Part shown: positions 35,961-49,248 of the stretch, one piece after another
Position numbering within the stretch: position 1 is the first letter of the stretch
How the letters are laid out: every line of letters starts with the position of its first letter
Origin: Microvelia longipes
Lineage: Eukaryota; Arthropoda; Insecta; Hemiptera; Veliidae
Length of the DNA stretch: 64,000 nt
Direction: 5' to 3'
NCBI GenBank assembly: GCA_018340805.1
Contig: JACMZG010000008.1
Location: 74,717,805-74,781,804, forward strand
The notes under the pieces: model-generated
The model's database searches: none
What the model was told of the DNA's origin: nothing
The model's input: the letters and a program-made list of their open reading frames with translations, nothing else
Translations under genes and position numbers: made by a program

Positions 35961-37109
35961 TATAACATATATAATTAATGCCCAGCTCAGTCTGGCCGCT
36001 GGGGGTGGGGGTAACAATCGAAGTAGATACTAGACCGAAATTAGGTCCAAGAACTTACCAAATACTTAACTAATGAGCGCTAGGTTCTTTTAACCCACAA
36101 AGGGGGGGGGATAAGAACCAACCCTCCAGAACTATTGAAAATGGATCTTTATATGGCTTAAGATACGACATGGATAACTTAATCTAAGTACTCAATAAAA
36201 TAGAGTTTGAGATTTGATGTTTATAATTAAACCAAATTTAATAAAAAAATACTCAATTCTTCTTACAATTAACAAGTCTAGTTTTAATACATACTTAATA
36301 CATATCCTTTTTATAGATATAAACCATTAGATATGAGTTATTAAAATTAAGGTCCTACCTACTAACTTATGGTAAATGCATACATGATTATTATAGGAAA
36401 CAGTTAAATAGTAGAATTAGGTTATAAATTTATTGGTGGGTGAAGCTGACGAGATAGTTGATAAAGGTGTTCATTCAAATTACATATCTAATCACACATT
36501 GCTTATCCTCATCCAGACTTGTCTTACTTAACTTAAGCGTCGAACCAACGTACATCCGTGTCATCAGCCTAAGACTAGAACCCTATGTGACACAAAAACC
36601 AATTCAATTAGAGACATCGTAAATGAAACCATCTTACAAGACTAGGAAAGTTAGAATTAGGGACAATAAAATTTGCAATAGAAAAAATATTTTAAGAAAT
36701 CCTATGTATGAAATTTCAGTACACCTACCTTCAAAAGAAGGGCGTCCAAAGCACTTGTACAACAATCAACCAATTCGAAATGAAACGGATACTCGCTAAA
36801 ATCAAGACTAACTTGAACAGAACGTTGATAAAAAAACTAAAAAAAAGGAACTTTTAAATTAATAAATTAAAATTAATTTACGGCCCTACGGCCGAAGCCG
36901 TCCCCACCGGGGCCTCGTGGAAAAAAACCAAGAAAAGTCGGAAAAACCTTCTTCCACCTCATCAAAGACAGTGTTACCAACTAGATAAGCCTATAAAATA
37001 AATCAAATAATAAATACCTTCTAAATCGAGATTAAGTATTTAAAGAAAATTTCAAATTTATCAAAACTAAATTCTAATTAAAATTTTCTACCCAAAATAT
37101 ATCGTTACA
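35961..37109 (-). repeat. 3' LTR (left copy)
   Basis: 1,149 bp. It differs from the 5' LTR at only about five places that I could see: one T/C near 36,086, homopolymer length changes near 36,107, 36,690 and 36,923, and 'cctatgta' against 'ccttgta' near 36,702. It contains a GC-rich hairpin 'ggccctacggccgaagcc' near 36,883. Confidence 0.9.
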
Positions 37110-37123
37110 AACTTTTCCCCTGT
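37110..37123 (-). other. Polypurine tract
   Basis: The minus strand reads AGGGGAAAAG followed by TT and the LTR TG, the expected plus-strand primer site of an LTR element. Confidence 0.8.
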
Positions 37124-39749
37124 CTCGGGTAAGAAAAAAACAAAAGAACCAAATCCCAGTCTAAATTAATCAAGATGCGAACCTACACCATTTATGCACC
37201 TGGATTCTCAAAAACATACACAGTATTTCACGCCAAAAGAACTATACTAAATTACTCAATTCATCCGCTCTCATTTACGCAATATTTTCGCCTGCACCTT
37301 TTCAAAAATCTAATTAAGGACCAGATTAAAAAGAAATATCTTAGAAACGTATCTAAAAATTAACAACAAAATTTAAAACCTATGAAATTAAATTATAGAA
37401 ATTAAAAAAAAAATGTCTTCACCATTGACATGGAATGGAAAAACATCCCATTCGAACGAATTCATTAGTAATATAAGCCGCCTTCAAATGAAATCATAAG
37501 GGCCGCTAATCACGAATATGAATATCATGAATATGAGTATGTTGAAAAGTGAGTAATTCTCACATCAACATAACCACGGAAATATCACTTAGAAGTGAAT
37601 CCTGTGAACACATCATTGCAAACAAGAAAAAGAAGTGAGTCAGGAGTCTAAAGAAAATTAATAATCCTAAGGCAATCCTACAAGAGAACAGAATCACTCC
37701 TATATCCCTACTTGAGGCACTGCTGCGATCAAAATCAAAGGAAACTATCAGCTATCTCCATCTAGACGATTACAAAAGAAAATGCAACCACCTAACATCC
37801 ACGAATGCTAGAGATATGTAACAGATCCTACAAACAAGTACAGTAATATACTGTAGCATATCGCTAAGTATATACACAACATTCACATAATTGTGAGTGC
37901 GAACCAATCGGTCAGCAACAACACTGAAGTGGTATTCCAGAAAGTAAACGAGTCCTACTTAGAAAGTGACGATGGCCATACATCAGCAAACTAAGTATAA
38001 TAGGAGTCAGAATCCAACCTAAGTTGAACTACCTTACCATAAGACCTGAGGGACTGTGTCAACCCAGAACCTCCATTCCAATACCAAGTACCATATGATG
38101 TACGAGGTTATTATGATAAGACTTAACTCAGTCTCTATCATAACCTGACCAGGGACCTTAACTCGTACCCTGTCAGTCTGACCGAGGACCTTAACTCGTA
38201 CCTTGTCAGTATCAAATGCCTACATCAGGCTCAATATTCCGAGAAGGGATCTTCTATCTAGACAAAGAAAGAATCCAGCGAGCGGTTAACCCCTAAACGA
38301 AATTTCAAAGGGACTACATATGCCTAACACATAGCATATATGCATCCAAGCTTGGTCGAATAAAAGTCAAAACAAACTGAAATAATTATAAAATAAAAGT
38401 GTCTCAGACTATAACAACCTGGTGACCAAGCTATCTCCCAAAGAAAGAAAAAAAAATAAAATGAAAATATAACCAAACTAAAAATGAGACAAATCATAAA
38501 CAAAAAGCAAACTTATTAATCTAACTGGATGAGGCATACGCACATACTCACTAAAACATTCACTTAATAATAAAGGAAAAAATAGATAGATCCACGAAGC
38601 TTTTAATAATAAGCCAACAGTGCACCTTTTTTCATAACATTGTGCACAACAAAATAAAAGTAAAATGGCTAAAATAAAACTAAATCAGATACAGTTATAA
38701 TACAGATAGAAAAAAAAATAGACCAACTGCGCACCTTTTTTCATAACATTGTGCAAAGAAAAGAAATTAAAAAGGCCAAATAAAAGAAAAGTTAAAAAAA
38801 ATGCTTATGTGGATATAATAAGAATATAATATAAAGAAGGTCTAAAGATAATATTTAAATATACGCGGGAATCTTGATATGAAAAAATAAATATATCTGT
38901 AAAATAAAAGGGATATTTTAATCTATGAACAAATAGATTTAATATAGGTAAATTAATAAATAAATAAAAAGATTGGTATACCTGACCTGATAAATCAGAT
39001 GCAAAACAATAATATGTCAAACTCTGAAGTGTTTACAGAATGCACAGAGTTCAACTATTTCATTCCCTATCAGTAGGCAGTTGGCTCTGTTTATTTAATA
39101 AACACACGAATTTTAATAAAATTATTTTGCTGAATATTACTTATTCAACCAGGTACTTTAGGTAACCCCTTCAAAATATAGAATTCACATAAATAAAATT
39201 TAATACAAGAGTAAAAGGTAAGTCTCAAGGAATACAAGTGACAATAGTGAAATTAATAGTGAAATAAGAACAGTGAAAAATTAAAAGTGAATTTCAAGTG
39301 CTTATAGTGAATTTAATTTTAACCCAACCATTGTTGCAATATGATCATTTATGTAACTGACTTTCATGTACCAATACTTACTTAAAAACAACCAATAACT
39401 TGACAAAGTTATAAACAACAAAAACATAACGACTGGCTAAAATTCTAATTAAACTTATAATCCAATTTATGTCGAAGTTTAGTCAGTATTCTCACCAAGT
39501 ACCATATATTCATGTTGCAACACTGGCTGTGATCAGAAAGTATTACAAAATATTCTTGACATGAAATTAAAAATAGTTAATTTTAAGGTAAGTACATTAC
39601 AATATATTCTGTGCCTTATCAGTGACACTTCAGTTTTATCAATAAAATACATAAAGTATTTATTAACATCACAATAGTTTACAAAGTTTAAAGGTAGGAT
39701 TTTTATATTACAATCAGTAAATCAGTAAAATAAATTAGACAAATTTCTA

Positions 39750-39770
39750 GCCCCACGTTAAAGGGCGACA
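39750..39770 (-). other. Primer binding site, tRNA-Lys-like
   Basis: The minus strand reads TGTCGCCC, TTT, AACGTGGGGC, three bases inside the 5' LTR. The usual complement of animal tRNA-Lys is TGGCGCCC directly joined to AACGTGGGGC. This site has one substitution and three extra T. Confidence 0.7.
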
Positions 39771-39773
39771 TTT

Positions 39774-40921
39774 TATAACATATATAATTAATGCCCAGCT
39801 CAGTCTGGCCGCTGGGGGTGGGGGTAACAATCGAAGTAGATACTAGACCGAAATTAGGTCCAAGAACTTACCAAATACTTAACTAATGAGCGCCAGGTTC
39901 TTTTAACCCACAAAGGGGGGGGGGTAAGAACCAACCCTCCAGAACTATTGAAAATGGATCTTTATATGGCTTAAGATACGACATGGATAACTTAATCTAA
40001 GTACTCAATAAAATAGAGTTTGAGATTTGATGTTTATAATTAAACCAAATTTAATAAAAAAATACTCAATTCTTCTTACAATTAACAAGTCTAGTTTTAA
40101 TACATACTTAATACATATCCTTTTTATAGATATAAACCATTAGATATGAGTTATTAAAATTAAGGTCCTACCTACTAACTTATGGTAAATGCATACATGA
40201 TTATTATAGGAAACAGTTAAATAGTAGAATTAGGTTATAAATTTATTGGTGGGTGAAGCTGACGAGATAGTTGATAAAGGTGTTCATTCAAATTACATAT
40301 CTAATCACACATTGCTTATCCTCATCCAGACTTGTCTTACTTAACTTAAGCGTCGAACCAACGTACATCCGTGTCATCAGCCTAAGACTAGAACCCTATG
40401 TGACACAAAAACCAATTCAATTAGAGACATCGTAAATGAAACCATCTTACAAGACTAGGAAAGTTAGAATTAGGGACAATAAAATTTGCAATAGAAAAAT
40501 ATTTTAAGAAATCCTTGTATGAAATTTCAGTACACCTACCTTCAAAAGAAGGGCGTCCAAAGCACTTGTACAACAATCAACCAATTCGAAATGAAACGGA
40601 TACTCGCTAAAATCAAGACTAACTTGAACAGAACGTTGATAAAAAAACTAAAAAAAAGGAACTTTTAAATTAATAAATTAAAATTAATTTACGGCCCTAC
40701 GGCCGAAGCCGTCCCCACCGGGGCCTCGTGGAAAAAAAACCAAGAAAAGTCGGAAAAACCTTCTTCCACCTCATCAAAGACAGTGTTACCAACTAGATAA
40801 GCCTATAAAATAAATCAAATAATAAATACCTTCTAAATCGAGATTAAGTATTTAAAGAAAATTTCAAATTTATCAAAACTAAATTCTAATTAAAATTTTC
40901 TACCCAAAATATATCGTTACA
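39774..40921 (-). repeat. 5' LTR (right copy)
   Basis: 1,148 bp and nearly identical to the left LTR, so insertion was recent. Promoter function is expected from family knowledge but no TATA box was assigned. Confidence 0.9.
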
Positions 40922-41239
40922 GTTTATATTATAAGGAAGGAAGAGAAGAAGACACTTCATCATAGGGTTCCTGTTGTCTTATTGCACGCTAATGCCAAAT
41001 TATTTATTTTACCTATATGTACAGGGCTTATGGTATATAATTATAACCAAATTGATTTCATAAGGTGTTCTTTGTTATCCATCTCATTACTTACAGTAAA
41101 AATTACAGTCCGATCTATTATTCATTTTGTGCTAACCAGCTTATAGGTTGTGGGGTGAATCCTGGTTCGGCCAATTCACCCCAACGTTTCTCTTTAAAAT
41201 AAATATTTTTCAAAGCAATGAGGTAATACGTTAAAAATT

Positions 41240-41335
41240 AATACTAATGCTGATAATGCAATAAAACAAGGGACGTACTCTTAAATAAGAGTAATTCCTC
41301 TGGGAATGGCTCTTATTTAGGAGTGCGTCCACTTT
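41240..41335. repeat. Short hairpin within a family X remnant
   Basis: 'ggacgtactcttaaataaga' (from 41,271) and 'tcttatttaggagtgcgtcc' (to 41,331) form a ~22-bp stem with a ~20-nt loop. 'gctgataatgcaataaaac' upstream is a family X remnant. Confidence 0.7.
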
Positions 41336-41519
41336 AATCCACATTTACCCAAGAATTTCGATTTTAACAAATTAAATATTTTTTAATTCAAATATTAAAA
41401 AATATGCCTCCTAATTATAATGATAAAAAATTTAAACATAAATGAGACATAATTTTAATCTTCCCGATGTCACAACTTAACAAAAAGGTTGGTTTTAAAA
41501 TTCAAGTCTCTGCCAAATC

Positions 41520-41710
41520 AAATTTCTTTGTCAAGGCAGTCTTCGTAGGATAATTTTAACCTTCTGAAGGGAATTTTCTTGTCGCGGTCTTTGCCAGAAA
41601 ACTTTGAGCTTTTAAAGGGAATTTACTAGACAACGCCGTTTTTATCGAAAGATTTTAAACTTAAAAAGGGAATTTGCTCCTCAACGCGGTTCTCGCTGGA
41701 AGATTTTGGG
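41520..41710. repeat. ~60-bp imperfect tandem repeat, three copies
   Basis: Each unit has a 'gattttaaacttaaaaaggg'-like segment, 'aatttgct' or similar, and 'caacgcggttctcgctgga' or a diverged form. Confidence 0.7.
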
Positions 41711-41892
41711 CTAATTATTTTTTTACACTTTATATTGAGTAATACAGCAATTATTGTAACAAGTATTAGGTTTAGTATAGTTCCGTTGAGAGGCTAGTGA
41801 GAGAAACAATCCATTGATTGCGCTTTGTAGGTCTACTAAAGAAATGTTGGTCTACTCGACGTTTTTTTTGGATGATTACGAGTATTACTTAC

Positions 41893-42046
41893 CCAGAGGG
41901 ACACAAATGATGATGTTTGAGAGGTCTGCATGCCTGTCTTTCATCACTATGATCTTTGCAGTCTGCGTTATCATCACAAGCTTTAGATTTCGATATACAT
42001 TCACCACTGCCGCATCGGAATTCATCGAATAAACAATTATCGTACT
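41893..42046 (-). CDS. LDLa-repeat protein, exon 3 of those visible
   Basis: 154 nt, acceptor 'atttttctag' and donor 'gg|gtaagt'. It enters with two bases and leaves with two. The reading gives one full LDLa module: [20 protein letters not shown], then [16 protein letters not shown] with all six cysteines and the acidic calcium-site residues. It ends LCPSG, which opens the next LDLa. It is nearly identical in DNA to the 46,745-46,592 exon and has the same length and phases, so the two are a recent duplicate pair. It joins 45,019 upstream as G+AG (Glu) and 33,685 downstream as GG+G (Gly). LDLa modules bind ligands in secreted and membrane receptors. Which receptor or matrix protein this is cannot be told from four exons. 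Confidence 0.88.
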
Positions 42047-43745
42047 CTAGAAAAATAAAATTATATTATTTATATATTAATGTGGTTTCGAAAGGGTATA
42101 AAAGAAATGGAAATTATTATACTATAGACAAAAATTCATCTTTAGTAAGTATTTTCATGCCGTATCTAATTTAACCATACATGATAGAACTATCTCAGTG
42201 CTACTCGGTTCTATTTTCATTACGATCTCTAGAAATTACGAAACAAAAATACGAAATTACGATCTATGGAACCGTATGACCGAACCAATTAAATTATAAT
42301 GAATGTTCATTATAGCTTGAATATTACCAGTTTTGAGTAACGAATTGGATTGAAATTAAATAAGTTATTTCCTGATATGTTTTTGCTGATTGCTGATATT
42401 TTCTGATTTATTTTATCTAACATAAACAAGTCATGGAATGCGGATGATTGTTGCTATAGTAACGTCGACTTTCCTTACCACATACTTCCAGTAAATAAAA
42501 CTTCTGTTTCATGATGGTTCTTAGTTGAGCTTAGTAGTGCTAGATGGAAAAATGTTGTCGACTTTGACGTAACAGTCATCCTTCTACGGCCAGAGTGTTG
42601 TGACTTTATTAACCTGGTTAGCTGTGTCATCAGAATATTCGTAAATTGGCGTATTTGTAGGCATAAAAGGTCCTTAATGAATTTTGATAAGCTAAACGAA
42701 TTAAAACCTGTCCGGAGTAATATTATCGTAATAATATAATTAAATATATTAATATATTATATAATAATACATTAATAATAATTATTAATAAAAAAAAGAT
42801 TGGAGTATTAAGAGCCGTAATTTAAAAAGCTAGGCTTGCTTAGCTAGTATAGCAGAGCTTTTTCAATCAACAGCCCTGTCTAGATTTCATAGTGGGTGTA
42901 ATAAAATTGAGGCCATTCAGCATAGCCATTACACTAGAGCGAACGAAAAACTATATTTCCAAACACCCAGATATAACCCTACTGCTGCTCAGACACAATG
43001 GCATTATGTAGCAATAGAATTACATAATAATCTAAATTCTGATATTAAAGCTCTGCAGAATAAAGAGAAAAAGCAAATCAAATAATTTTATTTAGGCAAA
43101 TAATGATCATTATTAGAAATATATTTTGGTGGTGAATAAATAACTATATATATAACCTTTTATAATTTTATTTCATTATATTTTCATTTATGATTTAAAT
43201 GATCATAAAAACAATAAAGTAAATTTCTATACAAATATCTATGCATGAATGTGTGTGAATGTGTGTGTGTATATGCATGTATGCACTTATTTATGTTTAA
43301 GTATATATGCATACTTACATGTGTATACTTACAGTATGTACATGAGTGTATGTATGCTCAAGTATGTAGTATGTATTTACATTAAAAAAATAAAAAAATA
43401 ATTTAATCAAAATTTATGCTAAAAAATGTTTATTTTCAACATATTACATTATTTTTATTATTTATTATATTTCAATAATTTTTATTATCTTATACATTTA
43501 TTTGCTATTTAATTTTTAATATAACAAACTCCGAGTTGGTTTAAATTATAAGTTGGCTATTTGCAACAAACATGATTTTATGTAAGGAGAATTGGCAATG
43601 CCCCTTGTAAATGACAGTCGGACCATTCTTCTCCTAACCACAAGGCTCATGCCTTATTTAAGGAGAATAAACCTTTAAGCTTATTTTTACTTTTTTATCA
43701 AATTTCACATAATTAATATTTGTAATATTGTTTTTTATGTATTTA
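42047..43745. other. Intron sequence, AT-rich
   Basis: Intron between LDLa exons. It includes ATGT/TATG microsatellite-like sequence at 43,240-43,375. No nested gene is supported. Confidence 0.5.
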
Positions 43746-43749
43746 AATA

Positions 43750-43750
43750 G

Positions 43751-43802
<52 letters not shown>

Positions 43803-43880
43803 ATATATATAATATATATATATATATAGCTATTATATATAGCTATATATATAGCTATATATATATAGCTATATTAGCTA
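43750..43880. repeat. (TA)n array with TAGCTA interruptions
   Basis: TA repeats to about 43,827, then four 'tatagctata' units. Confidence 0.95.
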
Positions 43881-45018
43881 TCATTTATGTATATAATAAT
43901 GAAATACTTATATACTAATGACAGTGAGATACAAAATTTGACACATTTACTGGTCTTGCATAGGACAATAAGTTTGTCAAATGTCAAATCGATTCTATTA
44001 TTATTCAAATTTCTTGATATTTTTGCTGAGAGAGTCCATAACATAGAAATTATTTTCCTAATATCTAAATAGAGTATTTGCACAATTGTTTTATTGCATT
44101 ATCTTTCAGTATAAAAGAACACCCTGTGAAATATTAGAATGAAAAAACTTATACTTTTGATGATACAACAAAAAACGGAAAATATATTTAAACATGTTTT
44201 TTGACAGGAAAACGACTTCGACTGCTTGTGTGACGTCAGACGCAAGAATACCGCCCGGTAGTACAATATTCACTGGAGCAACACTCATAAGAGTTTATTC
44301 TATACTGTCAACAAGATGATACTGACAGCTGTAGTCATCACGTCCCTTAGGCATTGTATTACCTTGAACACGGAATTGTTTTGTTTTAGTCTCCTATACA
44401 TTCTATTGAACTATAAGCAACTGTTGACCTTACGATATTTCAAACTAAAACTCCCATCTGTTCCTTAAACGACCCAACCTTTAGAACGTTCCGTTTTCAC
44501 CCCACTCTCTCACCCATTCCTCCTCTCCTCTTCTTTAAATGCTTATTTTGACTATTTAAAAATAAATTAAATATTTTTTACAGCTTAATATATTTTTTTA
44601 AACACATTTAATCATTTTATGAGCAAATATTTTATTTTTCGAAAAATGCAAATACTCTATTAAACATTAAAACTAATTATTGTATCAAGTTTTACCTCTC
44701 TACTTTAAATATACAAGGAGCTAATGTGACAATAAGCTTACTCACAGACAGACATATTGGTAAAAAACACACATACGGTCTAAAAACTATCACTAATTCA
44801 TTTATTCTTATTTTAACGACAAACATAAAAAACCTGACAGAACTTCTGGCTAGTGGGTAGTATGTAAATTTGTGTTGTTTTTACACAGATGTAGGTTAGT
44901 TATGAGTTATAAAAAAGCATTGCATTGCTGAATGTCAGGCATTATTTATAAAGTACTATCATGTTTCTACGAACCAGTTTTATAATTATAATGTATGCTT
45001 TATAAAGTTTCTACGAAC
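43881..45018. other. Intron sequence without recognised feature
   Basis: No further exon found. Open frames on both strands at 43,874-44,083 overlap each other and are AT-rich noise. Confidence 0.45.
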
Positions 45019-45128
45019 CAGGTTTGTTGCAATTAATTTCATCTGTGTGATCAGCACAGTCATTATTGCCGTCGCAAATCCAGTCTATAGGAACGCATTC
45101 CTCATCTTCGAAAAGACATTTCATCGAT
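45019..45128 (-). CDS. LDLa-repeat protein, exon 2 of those visible
   Basis: 110 nt, acceptor 'ttatgttgctag' and donor 'cctg|gttcgt' (a weak but valid GT). It enters with one base, so GG+A gives Gly at the junction with 46,592. It leaves with one base, so G+AG gives Glu with the 42,046 exon. The product [18 protein letters not shown] then [15 protein letters not shown] completes the LDLa module whose first Cys is in the preceding exon (VCPSG). Its structure parallels the first part of the 33,685 exon (WLKC...). The gene is therefore built of alternating 154-nt and B-type exons. Confidence 0.85.
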
Positions 45129-45309
45129 CTAGCAACATAAATAACCTTAAGAAATTGTCTGAGACATAACTAACGGGCTCGCATTGGATGTCCCTAGACT
45201 TTGACGGTCTAAAAAAGTAGATGCTCAAGTCTAACTTATCAACGTTAGTCTCCACGAGGCCTCTTAAACCTCTGGGATTGACATTGATGTTGTAACAACT
45301 CTCTATATG

Positions 45310-45425
45310 TAAAACAAGAGGCCTTCGGCCTTATTGTCACTCTGCTACAGGCCTTTGGCGCTAGGGACCGCTTCGATTCCCCGCGTCTCCCGCGAAGCGG
45401 CCACTGGGAGACGGGGTAATACTTG
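45310..45425. repeat. GC-rich hairpin island (family G)
   Basis: 'aaacaagaggccttcggcct' opens it, 'cgcgaagcggccactgggag' lies near the end. Composition and modules are shared with the islands at 48.2 and 55.3 kb. Confidence 0.7.
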
Positions 45426-45448
45426 CTTTAATAGGCAGTATTAATAAT

Positions 45449-45650
45449 ACTGCCTCCGTAGCCACGGTCGTATGATACTGGTATTCGGCACCGGAGGTCC
45501 GGGGTTCACAGCCCGGGCTATGCTCTCAGTTTTTATCAAATGAATTATATGTAAAAAGATTTCGCCAACTTTAGATTTACTTTGAGCATAGTAGATGTGA
45601 CCCAGCCGAGGTGGTTCCCGCAGGGCGAATGCCCTAAAACGGGCATTATA
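45449..45650 (+). mobile_element. tRNA-derived SINE (family S1)
   Basis: Head 'ctccgtagccacggtcg', box-B-like GGGGTTCACAGCCC, body 'agatttcgccaacttta' and 'aggtggttcccgcaggg', tail CCCTAAAACGGGC passing into a (TA)n array. Compared with the 25.5-kb copy, the tail lacks the CTGATGA segment. It lies in the intron between the first two visible LDLa exons. Confidence 0.75.
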
Positions 45651-46125
<475 letters not shown>

Positions 46126-46591
46126 CAAAACAAGTTCTAATGCTATTACTTTCATATGTAAAGCGTCCATCGGAAACTTCCATATTTTGTTCAATTATCT
46201 CACTAATTATTGCTGTACAATATATGCTGTTATAATATATCATAATTTATATGTTATTTAGTAAACTATTAATACTGTTACACATGAATAAGTATGTAAA
46301 ATGAAGATAGATAGATTCACTTCACATAAGGGTTCAGAAATGTTTATTAAAATGTAAATAAAGAAACAATAAATATAAAACAAACAAAATTACCTGAATC
46401 TAAAATTCATTCTTAAACAAGTCTGCGTTGAGTGTAAATTACAGCTAGAGCTTTAATTAGTTAAGCAAAGTGTCTTCACTGCTCTTTATCTTCATTTGCC
46501 TTAGTCAGACTATTAAATAACACTTTACAGTCTGATGACCAGTATGTAAGTCTTGCTGTTTCTCTAGATTAAAGATAAAATCCATGCTTAC

Positions 46592-46745
46592 CCAGAAGGA
46601 CACACAGCATTGTGTTTGAGAGGTCTGCATGCCTGTCTTTCATCACTATGATCTCTGCAGTCTACGTTATCATCACAAGCTTTAGATTTCGATACACATT
46701 CACCACTACCGCATCGGAATTCATCGAATAAACACAAATCTTTTC
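46592..46745 (-). CDS. LDLa-repeat protein, exon 1 of those visible
   Basis: 154 nt, acceptor 'tgtgttactag' and donor 'gg|gtaagc'. It reads [20 protein letters not shown] then [19 protein letters not shown], a complete six-cysteine LDLa module. It ends AVCPSG, where the Cys is the first of the next module. It differs from the 42,046 exon by a handful of bases, and the similarity runs into both intron edges. Two bases of a split codon start the exon, so there must be an exon further upstream. I found none between 46,750 and 64,000. Confidence 0.88.
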
Positions 46746-46929
46746 CTAGTAACACACAGATAGCAAAGGGGAAGATTTAGCAAAGTGTAGTACTTAGCTA
46801 TATATGTGCTTATTTAACACACTTAGCAGAAGAAGCTAAGTCTGACAAGTTAAAAATAATGAAAACAAGTTTACAATAAAAGAGATTTTATTTTCCATTT
46901 TCTGACTTAGAAAACACTTGCCTTAAAAA

Positions 46930-47540
46930 TAGTTATTTATGCCATAAGGCTGAGAAGTGTGTCTTTATGTCACGGCAATTAGATTTACCGACGAGCGAAG
47001 CGAGTCGGGAAAAATTGCCAAGACATAAAGACATTCTCAGCCGAATGGCATACACTATTTTTTTTGAGGTAGCACTCATTAAATAAAGCACTCATTAAAA
47101 AAATCAAAAAATAGCACTCGTTAAACTGCGCGACATACTTGATTGAAAAAAAACAAACGTCCAATTAACTCCATATTATCGTCGTCATTAAATTCATCCA
47201 TAGCTTCACACTTTTACTCAAAAATGTAAAAGCTTTACAAATAAACACACAAAAATTGTCAATTAGAACACCTTTTAAAAACGCAAACAGAAACAAAATG
47301 AACGTTTTTAAAGAAAACTCATAAAGGTTTAACGCAGATTGTTTTTTGAACACGCTACATTACAGTAATGGCGGCAACATATGAATTACTTTTACGTCCT
47401 AGGAGTTTTTTACATTCATTATTGTCCTCGGAGGTGAAAAGTACTAAATAACCTCCTAGTACAATAATGATTGGCTTCTCATCCTAAAAACGGTCCAATA
47501 AAGTGCTCAATTACGTACTACCTCAAAAAAAATATTTTTT
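46930..47540. mobile_element. Nested inverted repeats (probable MITEs) with GAGCGAAGCGAG centre
   Basis: 46,938-47,052 is a hairpin: 'atgccataaggctgaga' pairs with 'tctcagccgaatggcat' and 'gacgagcgaagcgagtc' lies in the loop. 47,050-47,535 has ends 'ttttttttgaggtagcactc' and 'actacctcaaaaaaaat', another inverted pair. It is non-coding. Confidence 0.55.
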
Positions 47541-48019
47541 CCTAAAGTCTTGATTTAGACTCAGTTTTCTTTTTGTAATCCTGTATGATCGTAGAGATAT
47601 TTTACTGGAGAGGCCCTATAGGTTAAATTTTAAACATCCAAAATGCAACCTGATCACGTTTGATTATAATCGAATAAACCGGGGACAAAATTAACAGTAA
47701 CTTATATAATAGCGTTTACAATATTCGCGCGCCTTTAGTCTAGGTTGTACACGCGGCTCCTTCGATTAATTTCATTTGATGTAAAATAATTTATTGTTTT
47801 AATAATTTATGTTAATAAATATATTTTTAAAAACTTAATAATTAAATATTATAATTTATCTGGCGCAGTCGGCAGTCCGGTTAGCAGTACCTTCAATAAA
47901 TCCGTTTGTGTCTACAAATAATTAACTGGAACCTAAAATCACTCTCTTTAAACTTTGGATAATTTCTGGATCCACCAGACTAGTATGTTCACAGTCACAC
48001 TTTTATCAACCATCTCAAG

Positions 48020-48265
48020 CAACTATAGGACAGCGCCGACGCCGCATAGCAGCCGATGCGCGAAGTGACGATGCCGCGGAGCGGCTTAGATGCCGAGGGC
48101 CTGTTGTTCATCTTGACAGGAGTACACCCCTTAAGATCAATACTTAAATGATTTTAAAACAAGAGGCCTTCTGCACCACAAGCGCCTTCTGACGCGCTCT
48201 GCGGCATCGGCACTAAGGCCGCTGTGCCTACCTGTGGCCCCTTAGTGGCCACATGGTTGTTGTCC
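48020..48265. repeat. Two GC-rich hairpin islands (family G)
   Basis: 48,030-48,110 contains 'gacgccgcatagcagccgat' and 'atgccgcggagcggctt'. 48,160-48,262 opens 'aaaacaagaggccttctg' and ends 'gtggccacatggttgttgtc', matching the islands at 8.5 and 55.3 kb in layout. Confidence 0.7.
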
Positions 48266-48329
48266 TATATCAGTTTGTCATATTACCAGTTTATACAAGT
48301 GTCATACCGCCTCGATATAAGCCAATTTT

Positions 48330-48530
48330 TAAATGTATTAGTCAAAAAACGTGATTTGTCATTAGTCAAGATTTGTGATTTTTGAAATGTTTGTGGTGTC
48401 ATTATTCTAGGTTAATGACGTCACACATATTTCATAAGCAACAGGGTTCAGGAGGTTCACAAGGTTGGTTTTTGTACCAAGTTCCATTTCGATCCCACAA
48501 AGCCTTCGACAAATATCGCACTTATATACA
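48330..48530 (-). repeat. Divergent Q-family fragment
   Basis: 'ggttaatgacgtcacac', 'aaggttggtttttgtaccaa' and 'gttccatttcgatc' follow the order of the inverted Q unit, before a (TA)n array as in Q. Confidence 0.6.
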
Positions 48531-48554
48531 TACATATTATTATTACAATTATAC

Positions 48555-48556
48555 AC

Positions 48557-48622
<66 letters not shown>

Positions 48623-48643
48623 TACATATATGACATATATATA

Positions 48644-48701
<58 letters not shown>

Positions 48702-48705
48702 CCCT
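48555..48705. repeat. (TA)n microsatellite
   Basis: TA tracts interrupted by TGTATATAC segments, ending in CACACA. Confidence 0.95.
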
Positions 48706-49248
48706 AACTCTCTCTATGACCCCATCCTCATAAGCTCATTTTGTTCGAAAGCTCACTTAAATAAAGTGTAAGAACCTATCATTACCTTCACTTGGAACCA
48801 AGAGGAAGCTAAAAAAGTAGATTGCGATAACCACACATTGATTTAACATTACGTTACGTTTAACAATTAAACAAAATTAGTATCTAAAGTTTTTATTTAC
48901 TGAATAATTTTTAACCACTTCTGTTATTATTTAACAATAATAGATACGTTAGTAATATAGAGGCTAGACATGTTAGCAGAACAAATAAGAACTGATATGT
49001 TCATATTTGGCCTAGCTCTGAGGTCATAAATTAGCTGTTATAGATAACACCGATTTGATCAATATTTTTTATTATTGAAATAAATTTTAAGATCCAGATT
49101 AAAGTCGTTTTCTACGTACACGCAACGTATTTAACAGGTGATCGTATTCCATACGCATTTAATAGTAATAATAATAGTATATTTGTTTTAAGAATTACAT
49201 ATTTTTTTACAAAAGGTGTTCATATTTATTTTGTGTTCATATCATATA
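48706..49248. other. AT-rich sequence without recognised feature
   Basis: No gene or repeat assigned. Confidence 0.45.

Larger units (their letters stand above)
35961..40921 (-). mobile_element. Non-autonomous LTR retrotransposon (large-LTR, no coding capacity)
   Basis: Two ~1,149-bp direct repeats flank a 2,664-bp interior. The element lies on the minus strand: LTRs read TGTAAC...GTTATA. A tRNA-Lys-like primer binding site follows the right LTR. A polypurine tract precedes the left LTR. The target GTTT is duplicated (35,957-35,960 and 40,922-40,925). The interior has no gag or pol frame; its longest minus frame is 71 codons and unrecognised. It contains two small direct repeats (38,155-38,210; 'ttttttcataacattgtgca' at ~38,628 and ~38,733). 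It needs proteins from elsewhere. It lies in the third visible intron of the LDLa gene, in the same orientation. Confidence 0.9.
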
